DNA of 64,000 bases, from positions 62,001 to 126,000 of the forward strand of contig CAJUMU010000004.1 in the NCBI GenBank assembly GCA_910587675.1, in the 5' to 3' direction. The DNA is from an uncultured Alistipes sp. GTDB taxonomy: Bacteria; Bacteroidota; Bacteroidia; Bacteroidales; Rikenellaceae. The position numbers and the translations under genes are program-made. The notes beneath the pieces were generated by a model. The model did no database searches and was not told where the DNA came from. It worked only from the letters and a program-made list of their open reading frames with translations. This document shows positions 43,974 to 52,599 of the stretch, piece after piece; the stretch's first letter is position 1, and each line of letters starts with the position of its first letter.

Positions 43974-44339
43974 ATGAGAGATAGTTTTATGATGGATGAA
44001 TTACTTGATGCTTGGGAAGAAACTTATAAAAAGGGGCAACTTACCTTTTGGGTATTCCTTGCATTGAAAGAGAGCAACAAATGCGTTGAGGATATAAAAT
44101 ATTTCGTAGAGAAAGCTTCTAAAGGGTCAATGTCATGCGAAGAACAAAGCCTATACAGAACCTTACGCAAATTCCAGAACTTGGCTATTGTAGCCTATGA
44201 AAACAGGAAAGTGAGCAAAGGGCCTGATAGAAAATATTACTACCTCACAGCAAACGGTTCTCTGTTATTTAGGCGTTTTATAGAACGCAATATATTGATA
44301 TTTAATGATAATTTTATTATCAACCTTCTAAATAAGTAA
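43974..44339 (+). CDS. PadR-family transcriptional regulator
   Basis: 121 aa winged-helix protein. Pattern of the family: MDELLDAWEETYKKGQLTFWVFLALKE, then a SCEEQSLYRTLRKFQNLAIV recognition region, and the wing RKVSKGPDRKYYYLTANG. Members commonly repress a membrane-protein gene next to them. The next gene here starts 3 bp later and encodes a small membrane protein, which fits. The codons are AT-rich, unlike the surrounding genome, suggesting recent transfer. Confidence 0.82.
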   Translation: MRDSFMMDELLDAWEETYKKGQLTFWVFLALKESNKCVEDIKYFVEKASKGSMSCEEQSLYRTLRKFQNLAIVAYENRKVSKGPDRKYYYLTANGSLLFRRFIERNILIFNDNFIINLLNK

Positions 44340-44342
44340 GTT

Positions 44343-44756
44343 ATGAAAGCATTAACATTCAGATTGGGACAGTTTGCATTTTTCGGATTGATTTTTACTG
44401 TTTTGTTTCATTTGGTTTTGAACCAATGCATAAGCACCGGGAATGGAATAATCATATCACTGTGTGCAATAGCATACTTTTGTTTGATGTTCTTTATAGG
44501 GTGGCATTTCGGCAAGAAAGATTTTATAGAGAATGAAATTCATGACATTGGATTTAGATGGCATTGTACAACATACATGTTGTACAATGGAGTCAACATC
44601 ATTGCTTATTATGTTGGATTAAACACTACAAATCTTAAAGCAATAGGGTTTATATCACTGTTTTGGGGAATTGGCCTATTGGTGCATTTCATATTCTTTT
44701 TGACAAACCAACGAAATTCGATAAGAGGATACGATAAAGATGAAATATTCAACTAA
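44343..44756 (+). CDS. Small four-helix membrane protein, PadR partner
   Basis: 137 aa with about four hydrophobic helices (LGQFAFFGLIFTVLFHLVL; IIISLCAIAYFCLMFFIGW; TTYMLYNGVNIIAYYVGL; FISLFWGIGLLVHFIFFL). No recognised family or catalytic residues. It starts 3 bp after the PadR-like gene and shares its AT-rich composition, so the two form an operon and probably a regulator/target pair. Function unknown. Confidence 0.75.
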   Translation: MKALTFRLGQFAFFGLIFTVLFHLVLNQCISTGNGIIISLCAIAYFCLMFFIGWHFGKKDFIENEIHDIGFRWHCTTYMLYNGVNIIAYYVGLNTTNLKAIGFISLFWGIGLLVHFIFFLTNQRNSIRGYDKDEIFN

Positions 44757-44917
44757 TCCCAATAATATAGAGCATCCATAGGTTCTATGATGCCGTTTCT
44801 AACGATGTAGTTAGATTTACCCATAACCGTATTGCATTAGAATACAACGCAAAGTTACGAGAGAATCGACATCGATGAGAGAATACACACGAACGTATGG
44901 TAGCATAGAAGTAAAAA

Positions 44918-44952
44918 CTAAATAGCGCGACTCGTTGAGTCGCGCTATTTAG
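44918..44952 (-). terminator. dnaK terminator
   Basis: 16-bp perfect stem (44918-44933 with 44937-44952, loop GTT). The minus strand continues TTTTTAC. 17 bp after the dnaK stop. Confidence 0.88.
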
Positions 44953-44969
44953 TTATCGATTAAAAGTCG

Positions 44970-46883
44970 TTACTTCACCTCCTCGAACTCGACATCTTCG
45001 GGCTGCTGGGCGGCGCCGTTATCGGTCGCGCCGTTAGCCGCGCCCTGCTGCTGAGCGCCTTGCTGCGCGCCCTGCTGAGCCTGCTGCGCAGAATAGATAT
45101 CCTGCGAGGCGGCCTGCCATGCGTTGTTCAGTTCGGCGATGGCAGCGTCGATGGCAGCCACGTCCTGATTCTTGTGCGCCTCCTTCAACTTGGCCAAAGC
45201 GCCCTCGATGGCCGACTTCTTGTCGGCGGGAATCTTGTCGCCGTACTCCTTGAGCTGCTTCTCGGTAGCGAAGATATTCGAGTCGGCGGCGTTGATCTTG
45301 TCCACGCGCTCCTTCTCGGCCTTATCCTTGGCCTCGTTGGCCTTGGCCTCGTCGCGCATGCGCTGAATCTCCTGCTCGGTAAGGCCGCTCGATGCCTCGA
45401 TGCGGATCTTCTGCTCCTTGCCCGTGCCCTTGTCCTTGGCCGATACGTTCAGAATACCGTTGGCGTCGATATCAAAGGTAACCTCGATCTGAGGCACGCC
45501 GCGCGGAGCGGCGGGGATGCCGTCGAGGTGGAAATGGCCGAGCGATTTGTTGTCGCGCGCCATAGGACGCTCGCCCTGACATACGTTGATCTCCACCGAA
45601 GGCTGGTTGTCGGCCGCCGTCGAGAACACCTCGCTCTTGCGGGTGGGGATGGTGGTGTTTGCGTCGATGAGCTTGGTCATCACACCGCCCAGCGTCTCTA
45701 TACCCAGCGACAGCGGAGTAACGTCGAGCAACAGCACATCCTTAACCTCGCCCGTGAGCACACCGCCCTGAATTGCGGCGCCGATAGCGACCACCTCGTC
45801 GGGGTTGACCGAGCGGTTGGGAGCCTTACCGAAGAACTTCTCGACAATCTGCTGGATGGCGGGGATACGGGTAGAACCGCCCACGAGAATCACTTCGTCG
45901 ATATCGCTCGCCTGAAGGCCCGCGTCGCGCAGAGCGACCTTGCAAGGCTCGACGGTCTTCTGAATCAGATGGTCGCACAACTGCTCGAACTTGGCGCGAG
46001 TGAGCGTCATTACGAGGTGCTGCGGGATGCCGTTCACGGGCATGATATAAGGCAGGTTGATCTCCGTGGTGGTCGACGACGAAAGCTCGATCTTGGCCTT
46101 CTCGGCAGCCTCCTTCAGACGCTGCAAAGCCATAGGATCCTGACGCAGATCGATCTGGTGCTCGGCCTTGAACGCCTCGGCCATATAGTCGATCAAGACA
46201 TGGTCGAAGTCGTCGCCGCCCAGATGGGTGTCGCCGTTGGTCGACTTAACCTCGAACACACCGTCGCCCAATTCGAGAATCGAGATATCGAAAGTACCGC
46301 CGCCCAAGTCGTAAACGGCCACCTTCATATCCGAATCCTTCTTGTCCAGACCATAAGCCAAAGCCGCGGCCGTCGGCTCGTTGATGATGCGGCGCACCTT
46401 CAGACCCGCGATCTCGCCCGCCTCCTTGGTGGCCTGACGCTGCGAATCCGAGAAATAGGCGGGCACGGTGATAACCGCCTCGCTCACCTCCTGACCCAAA
46501 TAATCCTCGGCAGTCTTCTTCATCTTCTGGAGGATGATGGCCGAGATCTCCTGAGGGGTATATTGACGGCCGTCGATATCCACGCGGGGAGTGTTGTTGT
46601 CGCCCTTGACGATCGAATAGGGAGCGCGCGTGATGTCAGCCGTGACCTTGTCGTACTGCTCGCCCATGAAACGCTTGATCGAGAAAACTGTTCTCTTGGG
46701 ATTGGTGATAGCCTGTCTCTTGGCAGGGTCGCCCACCTTACGCTCCGAGTTGTCGGTAAATGCCACTACCGAAGGTGTGGTGCGGTGTCCCTCCGAGTTG
46801 GGGATAACCACGGGCTCGTTGCCCTCCATTACCGCTACGCATGAATTAGTCGTACCTAAGTCAATACCAATAATCTTTCCCAT
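44970..46883 (-). CDS. dnaK: Molecular chaperone DnaK (Hsp70)
   Basis: 637 aa. ATPase domain start GIDLGTTNSCVAVMEG, phosphate loop YDLGGGTFDISILE, and GGSTRIPAIQ; linker LLLDVTPLSLGIET; substrate domain to about 510; helical lid and a Gln/Ala-rich tail ending EEVK. Central Hsp70 of protein folding, working with DnaJ and GrpE (not in this window). No CIRCE-type inverted repeat is seen upstream. Confidence 0.97.
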   Translation of the reverse strand: MGKIIGIDLGTTNSCVAVMEGNEPVVIPNSEGHRTTPSVVAFTDNSERKVGDPAKRQAITNPKRTVFSIKRFMGEQYDKVTADITRAPYSIVKGDNNTPRVDIDGRQYTPQEISAIILQKMKKTAEDYLGQEVSEAVITVPAYFSDSQRQATKEAGEIAGLKVRRIINEPTAAALAYGLDKKDSDMKVAVYDLGGGTFDISILELGDGVFEVKSTNGDTHLGGDDFDHVLIDYMAEAFKAEHQIDLRQDPMALQRLKEAAEKAKIELSSSTTTEINLPYIMPVNGIPQHLVMTLTRAKFEQLCDHLIQKTVEPCKVALRDAGLQASDIDEVILVGGSTRIPAIQQIVEKFFGKAPNRSVNPDEVVAIGAAIQGGVLTGEVKDVLLLDVTPLSLGIETLGGVMTKLIDANTTIPTRKSEVFSTAADNQPSVEINVCQGERPMARDNKSLGHFHLDGIPAAPRGVPQIEVTFDIDANGILNVSAKDKGTGKEQKIRIEASSGLTEQEIQRMRDEAKANEAKDKAEKERVDKINAADSNIFATEKQLKEYGDKIPADKKSAIEGALAKLKEAHKNQDVAAIDAAIAELNNAWQAASQDIYSAQQAQQGAQQGAQQQGAANGATDNGAAQQPEDVEFEEVK

Positions 46884-47343
46884 AATAGTAAATCTTTATT
46901 TGTTCTTATTCTTTTGCAATCCTTAAATTCACACCGCCCGCGCCTTGCCGACGCGGCGGTCGTAACGGATACGAACAAAGGCTATACCAAAAAAAATTGG
47001 CACTCAGAAACAGCTATTATGGCGTAAAATACTGCCAACGGCCGCGTCACGTCTGCCATTTTGACCGACCCGCGACTGACAAAGGGCGGCGGCGCCCCCA
47101 AAAACGATAACGGGCCGCCCCTTTTCGGGCAACCCGTTTCGAAATCTCCGTCCCGCACGGTCGTTAAATCATAATTCTGCACGATGTCTCGGTCGACATC
47201 ATTCACACCCTTTCGTCCGCTCGTAAACCTCGCGTCCGAAGTACCCCCAAAATAACCCGTGCGGAAAACGGCAGAGTCCTTAAGAATACGCGCGAACCGC
47301 TCGCGGTCGAGTCTCGCGACGCGACCGCACGCTCGCCGACGCG
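46884..47343. other. Long region upstream of dnaK without a clear gene
   Basis: 460 bp. It holds several inverted repeats (for example AACGGG/CCCGTT at about 47113-47140 and GCGGTCG/CGACCGC at about 47301-47330) and a possible dnaK -7-like string (TATAGCCTTTG on the minus strand at about 46977-46987). A 74-codon minus-strand frame at 46982-47206 has no protein-like features. Confidence 0.5.
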
Positions 47344-47589
47344 TTATTTGTTCTCGTTCAGGATGCGCATAGCCGCATCGAGAATAGTGGTATCGTCCAA
47401 AGTGACGACACCGCCGTCGGGACCTTGTTCAATATGTATACCTACACCTGATTTGGCGTCGAGATGCTTACCGCCGAAATAGTTGCGTACTGACTCTACA
47501 TCGATCCCGAGTTCATCGGCTATGCGCTGTGAACTTCCGCTGGGCAACTTGTCTTTAATGCGACGCAGTTCGTTGAATGTGATAATCAT
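47344..47589 (-). CDS. Small DNA-binding (HTH-like) protein
   Basis: 81 aa from ATG 47589. Helix-turn-helix-like sequence FNELRRIKDKLPSGSS, then QRIADELGIDVESVRNYFGG, and a C-terminal GVVTLDDTTILDAAMRIL. Small proteins of this pattern are widespread in Bacteroidetes; role unknown, probably DNA binding. It has its own complete promoter; a longer in-frame start is ruled out because it would begin upstream of that promoter. Confidence 0.78.
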   Translation of the reverse strand: MIITFNELRRIKDKLPSGSSQRIADELGIDVESVRNYFGGKHLDAKSGVGIHIEQGPDGGVVTLDDTTILDAAMRILNENK

Positions 47590-47636
47590 AATGAATCTAT
47601 TTTTAGGTTTGTACAAGTAACATTTCCTTTGCAACA

Positions 47637-47667
47637 TAAAGTTACGACTATTTTTCGGTTTCGCAAA
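47637..47667 (-). promoter_or_regulatory. Promoter of the small DNA-binding protein gene
   Basis: Minus strand TTTG (47664-47667), 19-bp spacer, TAACTTTA (47637-47644), one mismatch to TAnnTTTG; 47 bp before the ATG. Confidence 0.7.
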
Positions 47668-47693
47668 ATTTAAGCGCAAAAAACACAAAAAAA

Positions 47694-47717
47694 GAACCAT
47701 CCTCGAAAGGATGGTCC
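47694..47717 (-). terminator. Terminator of the FKBP-like lipoprotein operon
   Basis: 10-bp stem (47694-47703 with 47708-47717, loop CGAA, one mismatched pair near the base), followed on the minus strand by TTTTTTT. 52 bp after the lipoprotein stop. Confidence 0.82.
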
Positions 47718-47769
47718 TCTTTATTACGTATCGGAGCCCGTATCCGTCGCTCGCGGACCGAAAACGACG

Positions 47770-49356
47770 CTACTCGTCCTCCGATTTCGCCTCGATGAAT
47801 ACCTGCCACAGCAGCGGCGTATAGGGCAGCACCTCGGTAGTCACCGTGGTAGTGGTTTCGGTGTCGTCGGTATCCGTACCGGTGTTGTAGCCGTTGTAAT
47901 AGGGGCTGTACATATAGTTATTATAAAAACCGCCGTAGCCGCCATAGCCCCCGTAACCGCCGTAATAGTCGTTGTAATAACCGTTGTAATAGTTGTTGCC
48001 GTAATAGCTGTTGAAGTAGTTGTAGTAATTCAGGTAGTCGTAATAATTGAATCCGCCCGACGAGGAGGTCGACTTGGTGCCCGAACGACCCACCGCGCCG
48101 TAAACGTTCGACGACGAAGAGAGGATGACGTTCCACGCCCCCAGCTTCATCTGCGGAATGGCATAGAGCCAAGCGTCGACATAGTCGTTGGCGGTGCTGT
48201 TCTTCTCCGTAACGAACGAGGCGGCAGTGCCTTCATCGTCGACCTTCACATCTTCGTATACGATCTTCTTGACCTCGGGAATATTGCTATCCACAACGAA
48301 ACCGTCCAGCAGACGCGCCACATACCAGATCTTGGCCGTCGACACCGAATCCAGAGGCTCGGCGTCGGCGGGATCGAGCCCCTTGCCGAAACGCTCTAGA
48401 AGAGCCTCGTCGATCTCTTTGTTGATCTGCGCCAACCCTTTAGCGCCGTATATCTTGCCGTATTTGTAATCGGTCTGCGCCTCGAACATCATCGTGTCGC
48501 GACCTATGCAGTCGAAATTCAATCCGCGCTCGGGAGTGTAGAGATAGTTGATGTAGAGCGCGGCGATAGAGTCCACCGCCAGATGCCACTTGTCGTCGTA
48601 AACGGGCTTCTCGGGCTCCTCTCCGTCGGCGCGCGTCGCGGAGCGCTTGAACGAACGGCGTTTCGCGGCGGCCTCCTCGTCCTTCTTCTCGGGCGCCAGA
48701 CCTCCGTTCGCCTCGGCGAACGACTTCACCCACTGATCCTCGTAAGCCAGCGGATTGTTCACATGGCCCCACACCTCGACATCCACGATCGTGGGACGGT
48801 TGGCGTCCAAACGGTACTGGCCTTCGTAACCGCCGTCGCCACCCATGCCGCCCGATCCCGCGGCGATCGACGAGGGCAGATAGAGACGCATCTTGGTACC
48901 GTAACGCACCGAGTATTCCTTGTCGCCTATCTTCAGCTTGTTGCGAATGGCCATATAGGTTCCCTCGAGCATCGAGGTGTTGTTCTCGCCGCAATAGAGG
49001 AAAAACGGAGTGTAGTGAGTATGGTCGGTATAGGAGTTCTGCAACCGCGCGAGCTCGGAATTGCGCGTCAGCACCACGTTGCCCGCCAGATCGCGGCAGG
49101 TGACGTTGAACCACAACCAAGCGTTATCGTGCCTTACGGGCAGACTGTCGGCTGCGCCTTCGTCCAAAAGCTCGACATAATATTCGCCCGACGGCTGGAA
49201 ATTATCCAACAGATCGGGACGGTTGATCTCCATCCACGACTGCAACGCGATCTTCTCCACCTCATCGAAACCCATCTCCGTCGACTCGACGCACGAAACG
49301 GGAATCAAGGCCGACGCCACGGCCGCCATGCAGAATAAACGATTTATAAACTTCAT
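47770..49356 (-). CDS. Double FKBP-like lipoprotein with a Tyr/Gly-rich insert
   Basis: 528 aa. Lipobox PVSC after a short signal. The first FKBP-like region (about 60-215) ends with LKIGDKEYSVRYGTKMRLYLPSS. A second begins around 380 (ANDYVDAWLYAIPQMKLGAWNVILSSSSNVYGAVG). Its last strand (LPYTPLLWQVFIEA) is separated by a low-complexity insert of about 60 residues at ~432-490, made almost only of Tyr, Asn and Gly (YYNGYYNDYYGGYGGYGG). The active-site aromatics of true FKBPs are poorly kept, so isomerase activity is doubtful. It is downstream of a smaller FKBP lipoprotein in the same operon. Confidence 0.75.
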   Translation of the reverse strand: MKFINRLFCMAAVASALIPVSCVESTEMGFDEVEKIALQSWMEINRPDLLDNFQPSGEYYVELLDEGAADSLPVRHDNAWLWFNVTCRDLAGNVVLTRNSELARLQNSYTDHTHYTPFFLYCGENNTSMLEGTYMAIRNKLKIGDKEYSVRYGTKMRLYLPSSIAAGSGGMGGDGGYEGQYRLDANRPTIVDVEVWGHVNNPLAYEDQWVKSFAEANGGLAPEKKDEEAAAKRRSFKRSATRADGEEPEKPVYDDKWHLAVDSIAALYINYLYTPERGLNFDCIGRDTMMFEAQTDYKYGKIYGAKGLAQINKEIDEALLERFGKGLDPADAEPLDSVSTAKIWYVARLLDGFVVDSNIPEVKKIVYEDVKVDDEGTAASFVTEKNSTANDYVDAWLYAIPQMKLGAWNVILSSSSNVYGAVGRSGTKSTSSSGGFNYYDYLNYYNYFNSYYGNNYYNGYYNDYYGGYGGYGGYGGFYNNYMYSPYYNGYNTGTDTDDTETTTTVTTEVLPYTPLLWQVFIEAKSEDE

Positions 49357-49395
49357 ATCAAATAAACGTTGAATCATAACACAAAATCGCGCCAC

Positions 49396-50028
49396 CTAAG
49401 GCGCAACGACCGACGCGCGGCCCTTATTCACCTTGTCGACGGAGTACACCCACAACACGGCCGATTCCTTGGGCACGATGCCCACGACATCGTCGCCGTA
49501 CGCTGCGTCGAAAGTCATGTAGGCCTCCACCTCGTCGCCCTCGCGACAACCATCTAACGACAATGCGACACCTTTTATTATACTCGTCGCGCCCAATTTC
49601 ACCCGAAGGGGCTCGGAACTCCAATACTTGGCGTTCAACCCCTCTTCGACCAGCGCTTCGATAACATCCGCGTCGTTCGAGGCGTATATCGACTCTATAC
49701 GCGGCACGCCGCCCGTAAAGACATAGGCCGTATAGGTCAATTCCACCTCGTCGCCCCACTCCACGAGCGACCGCTCGTCGCGCCCCTCGTCGTAATAGTT
49801 GTATATGTAGCGGTACACCACTCGGTCGATGGCATCGTAAAACGGCGGATCGACCTCGAGCGACGACTCGGCATCCTCGGCCGAAATGAGTCGGGGCACA
49901 TGGGTGGAGGTGAGATATCGCACGATGTCGCTGCGCTGCGACTCTATCGCATCGTCATCGTCGGTACACGCGACCAGCGGCATTACGCACGCCGCCATCA
50001 ACACCGCTATTCCGATTCGCAACTTCAT
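49396..50028 (-). CDS. FKBP-type peptidyl-prolyl isomerase lipoprotein
   Basis: 210 aa. Lipoprotein signal (MKLRIGIAVLMAACVMPLVAC). The C-terminal half has FKBP features: DEVELTYTAYVFTGG, then IIKGVALSLDGCREGDEVEAYMTFDAAYGDD and a last strand SAVLWVYSVDKV. The N-terminal part is specific to such envelope proteins. A GGAGG sequence lies 5 bp before the ATG, rare in this genome. Head of a two-gene operon; the second gene is 39 bp downstream. Confidence 0.8.
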   Translation of the reverse strand: MKLRIGIAVLMAACVMPLVACTDDDDAIESQRSDIVRYLTSTHVPRLISAEDAESSLEVDPPFYDAIDRVVYRYIYNYYDEGRDERSLVEWGDEVELTYTAYVFTGGVPRIESIYASNDADVIEALVEEGLNAKYWSSEPLRVKLGATSIIKGVALSLDGCREGDEVEAYMTFDAAYGDDVVGIVPKESAVLWVYSVDKVNKGRASVVAP

Positions 50029-50042
50029 AACCTCCAATCGTG

Positions 50043-50073
50043 CAAATTTATGAAAAAATATCCATTCGGCCAA
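50043..50073 (-). promoter_or_regulatory. Promoter of the FKBP lipoprotein operon
   Basis: Minus strand TTG (50071-50073), 20-bp spacer, TAAATTTG (50043-50050). The ATG is only 14 bp after the -7 element, so the 5' leader would be about 8 nt and consist mostly of the GGAGG box. Confidence 0.7.
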
Positions 50074-50125
50074 TTACGCGCCCGTTTTTATACGTTTCGG
50101 CTCCGCGCGGGAGACCTCCGCGCGG

Positions 50126-50710
50126 CTACAAACGTCGCAACGCCTGCCGCACGGCCTCCTCGACGCTTATCGAGGGCGACTCCTTCACGACGGCCTTCAG
50201 GACCTTTTCCGACGCGCTTTTCTGGAACCCGAGCATCACCAGCGCCGCCAACGCCTCGTCGTACGACCCGCCGTCGGCCGCCGCCGGCACCGTCGCTTTG
50301 CCGCGAACGGCGTCGACCATCTTGCCGCTCAGCTCCACGATTATCTTTTGCGCGGTCTTGAGTCCCAAACCCTTGACATTCTTCAACAAAACGGCGTTCT
50401 CGGTGGCGATTATACTGCGCAACTCGTCGACCGTATACGTAGAGAGTATCATGCGAGCCGTGTTGCCGCCCACGCCCGACACGCTGATCAGGTGGCGGAA
50501 CAATTCGCGTTCCAACGGCGTGGCGAAACCGTACAACGCCTGCGCATCCTCGCGCACGATGAAGTGGACGTAAAGACGCGCCGCGCACTCGTGCTCGATG
50601 GCGGAAAAGGTCTGCAACGAGATATTCATGTAATATCCCACGCCGCCCGCGTCGATCACGGCGTACGTCGGGGCCAGATCGGCCACGGTTCCCGAAATAT
50701 ATTCGTACAT
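50126..50710 (-). CDS. ruvA: Holliday junction branch migration protein RuvA
   Basis: 194 aa. Domain I (MYEYISGTVADLAPTYAVIDAGGVGYYMNIS), domain II with the helix-hairpin-helix DNA-binding sequences (LISVSGVGGNTARMIL; VKGLGLKTAQKIIVEL), and domain III (YDEALAALVMLGFQKSASEKVL) that contacts RuvB. It targets RuvB to Holliday junctions. Divergent from the OmpH-like gene. Confidence 0.95.
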   Translation of the reverse strand: MYEYISGTVADLAPTYAVIDAGGVGYYMNISLQTFSAIEHECAARLYVHFIVREDAQALYGFATPLERELFRHLISVSGVGGNTARMILSTYTVDELRSIIATENAVLLKNVKGLGLKTAQKIIVELSGKMVDAVRGKATVPAAADGGSYDEALAALVMLGFQKSASEKVLKAVVKESPSISVEEAVRQALRRL

Positions 50711-50990
50711 AATCTTAAAAACATTTATCGCGGTCGTACATTAATGTGACGGTCCAATATCGAATATGCCATAATTACCCGCGGCCTGCGGCCGCGTTTA
50801 CAAATCTGACCCACCCATAAATTCCCTCCTCGGAGGGGACTTAGGTCGCTGCGCTCCAAAGGGAAATACATTAAATCATACTATCGCGCAATTTTAACTG
50901 CCAATACGACAAAAATAAAGATTTTTTTCTACCTTTGTGAATCAATTGCGTTTTTAATTTAAGAAATCTTCAAAATACGGATAACAGAGT
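50711..50990. other. ruvA / OmpH-like divergent region
   Basis: No gene. It holds a perfect palindrome CGCGGCC-T-GC-GGCCGCG (50780-50796) and a 44-bp block bounded by TTCCCT (50822-50827) and AGGGAA (50860-50865) with an inner CCTCC/GGAGG hairpin. The function of both is unknown. The OmpH-like -7 element lies at 50930-50937. Confidence 0.5.
50930..50937 (+). promoter_or_regulatory. -7 element for the OmpH-like gene
   Basis: TACCTTTG (TAnnTTTG), 53 bp before the ATG. Confidence 0.6.
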
Positions 50991-51584
50991 ATGAAAAAAG
51001 TTTTTTGGACATTGCTCGCAGCCTCGCTCTCGTTTGCGGCGTGCGATAACAAGACGGCCACCGCAGAGAACGAACCCCAAGCCGTCGAAACCGTCACGGG
51101 CGGCGACATAGCGTTCGTAAGAATCGATTACGTTCTCGCGCAGAGCGAAATATACAAGACCGAGGGCGTCGCGCTTCAGGAGAAGACCGAGAAGGCGCAG
51201 AACGCTTGGGCGCAGAAGGAGAAGAACCTTCAGTACGAGGCCGCGCAGTTGCAGGAGAAATACAGCAAGGGCCTCGTGACCACGGCCGATGCGCAGAAGC
51301 AGCAGCAGGCTATCGAGAAAAAGGTGGCCAACTACCAGAGCAACGCGCAGAAAGAGGCTCAGACTCTCGACGAGGAGAATTACGTATTCACCAACCGCAC
51401 GCAGGATCTGCTCATGCGCGCCATCAAGGAGATAAACGCCGACCATAAATACAAACTCGTACTCAACGCCACGGCGCTGCTCGACGCCGCCGAGGCTCTC
51501 GACATCAGCGAAACGGTGCTGGCCAAGGTGAACGAAATGTACGCCGCCGAGAAGAAGACCGACGACAAATCGGACAAGAAATAG
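50991..51584 (+). CDS. OmpH/Skp-family lipoprotein
   Basis: 197 aa. Lipobox FAAC (C18). After a short linker, IAFVRIDYVLAQSEIYKTEG is the OmpH start, followed by a long coiled coil (KTEKAQNAWAQKEKNLQYEAAQLQEKY...). A C-terminal beta segment (HKYKLVLNATALLDAAEALDISETVL) closes the fold. Skp-type proteins chaperone outer-membrane proteins; here it is lipid-anchored rather than soluble. Followed by a strong terminator. Confidence 0.85.
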   Translation: MKKVFWTLLAASLSFAACDNKTATAENEPQAVETVTGGDIAFVRIDYVLAQSEIYKTEGVALQEKTEKAQNAWAQKEKNLQYEAAQLQEKYSKGLVTTADAQKQQQAIEKKVANYQSNAQKEAQTLDEENYVFTNRTQDLLMRAIKEINADHKYKLVLNATALLDAAEALDISETVLAKVNEMYAAEKKTDDKSDKK

Positions 51585-51609
51585 TCAACAGCGATCTTGC
51601 TACGCACAG

Positions 51610-51643
51610 CGGCCGAAATTCCTTTCGAAAGGAGTTTCGGCCG
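51610..51643 (+). terminator. Terminator of the OmpH-like gene
   Basis: Long hairpin: outer stem 51610-51618 with 51635-51643 and inner CCTTT/AAAGG, then TTTCGTT. Confidence 0.8.
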
Positions 51644-51718
51644 TTTCGTTACGGCAGACGTTCCGTTAGGATTCCACATTGTCGCATAACGTCGCCACAG
51701 ACATATCGGCACGAGAAA

Positions 51719-51749
51719 TTTGCTTCTGCGCCCGAGTTTTCGTATCTTG
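51719..51749 (+). promoter_or_regulatory. Probable cdaA promoter
   Basis: TTTG (51719-51722), 20-bp spacer, TATCTTG (51743-51749, one base short of TAnnTTTG); 22 bp before the ATG. Confidence 0.55.
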
Positions 51750-51771
51750 CGACCCACAAACCGAATCGAAA

Positions 51772-52599
51772 ATGGATTTCATACCTTTCACATTCATCGA
51801 CCTGATCGATATTCTGCTCGTGGCTCTGTTCATGTTCGGTCTCTACCGCATGACGCGCGGCACGAACGCCCCCTACATACTCTCGGGCATAATAGTCATA
51901 TATATAGTGTGGGTGGTCACGCGCGCGCTTCGAATGGAGTTGCTGTCCACCATCCTAAGCCAAATAGTAAGCGTGGGCGTGATAGCTATCATAATAGTGT
52001 TCCAGCCCGAGTTGCGTAACTTCCTGCAAATGATCGGAATGCGCCGCAAGGGACTCAACTTCATAAACAACATATTCAACCCGCGGCACGGCGCGGAACC
52101 CACGCTCCAGCCCGTTATAACGGCCAGCATCGAGATGGCAGCGTCGAAGACGGGCGCGCTCATGGTGCTGGCGCAGGAGAGCGACCTGCGCGACATAATC
52201 GACGGAGGCATAACCCTCGACGCGCAATTGTCGGTGGCGTTGCTGGAGAACATATTTTTCAAGAACGCGCCTCTGCACGACGGCGCAGCGGTCATCATGA
52301 ACAACCGTGTCGTAGCGGCCAAGTGCATCCTGCCCGTGACGCAGTCGCCCGTACCCAAGTCGTACGGCACGCGCCATCGCGCCGCCATAGGCATAACCGA
52401 GACGTCGGATGCAATCGTGGTAGTCGTTTCCGAGGAGACGGGAGGCATATCGGTCGCATTCGGAGGCAAGATCGAACGCGACATCGCGCCCCAAAATCTC
52501 GCGCAAGCCATATCGCGCCACTTCGTAAACGCCGATTCGGGAAAAAAGCAGAAGAAAGGTCGCGACGCGGCAAAATCCGCATCGGAAAAGGCCGATTAA
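51772..52599 (+). CDS. cdaA: Diadenylate cyclase (c-di-AMP synthase, CdaA type)
   Basis: 275 aa. Three N-terminal membrane helices (about 10-80), a short linker, then the DAC domain with DGA (170-172, in PLHDGAAVI) and RHR (201-203, in GTRHRAAIG), the ATP-binding and catalytic motifs. It makes the second messenger c-di-AMP, linked to turgor and cell-wall control. The C-terminal ~20 residues are Lys-rich. Its end overlaps the convergent OstA-like gene by 4 bp. Confidence 0.94.
   Translation: MDFIPFTFIDLIDILLVALFMFGLYRMTRGTNAPYILSGIIVIYIVWVVTRALRMELLSTILSQIVSVGVIAIIIVFQPELRNFLQMIGMRRKGLNFINNIFNPRHGAEPTLQPVITASIEMAASKTGALMVLAQESDLRDIIDGGITLDAQLSVALLENIFFKNAPLHDGAAVIMNNRVVAAKCILPVTQSPVPKSYGTRHRAAIGITETSDAIVVVVSEETGGISVAFGGKIERDIAPQNLAQAISRHFVNADSGKKQKKGRDAAKSASEKAD

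Noticed and set aside
43367..44969. Integrative element with att sites at tRNA-Gly
   Set aside because: No integrase and no direct repeat of the tRNA 3' end downstream; only the low GC supports transfer.
46884..47000. CIRCE/HrcA operator before dnaK
   Set aside because: No TTAGCACTC/GAGTGCTAA-type inverted repeat is present; a single GAGTGCC string is not enough.
46982..47206. 74-codon minus-strand ORF upstream of dnaK
   Set aside because: No domain, odd composition, full of inverted repeats, and no promoter of its own.
47890..48060. Tandem DNA repeat or CRISPR-like array
   Set aside because: The repetitive look comes from codons for Tyr, Gly and Asn within an open reading frame; there are no regular repeat-spacer units.
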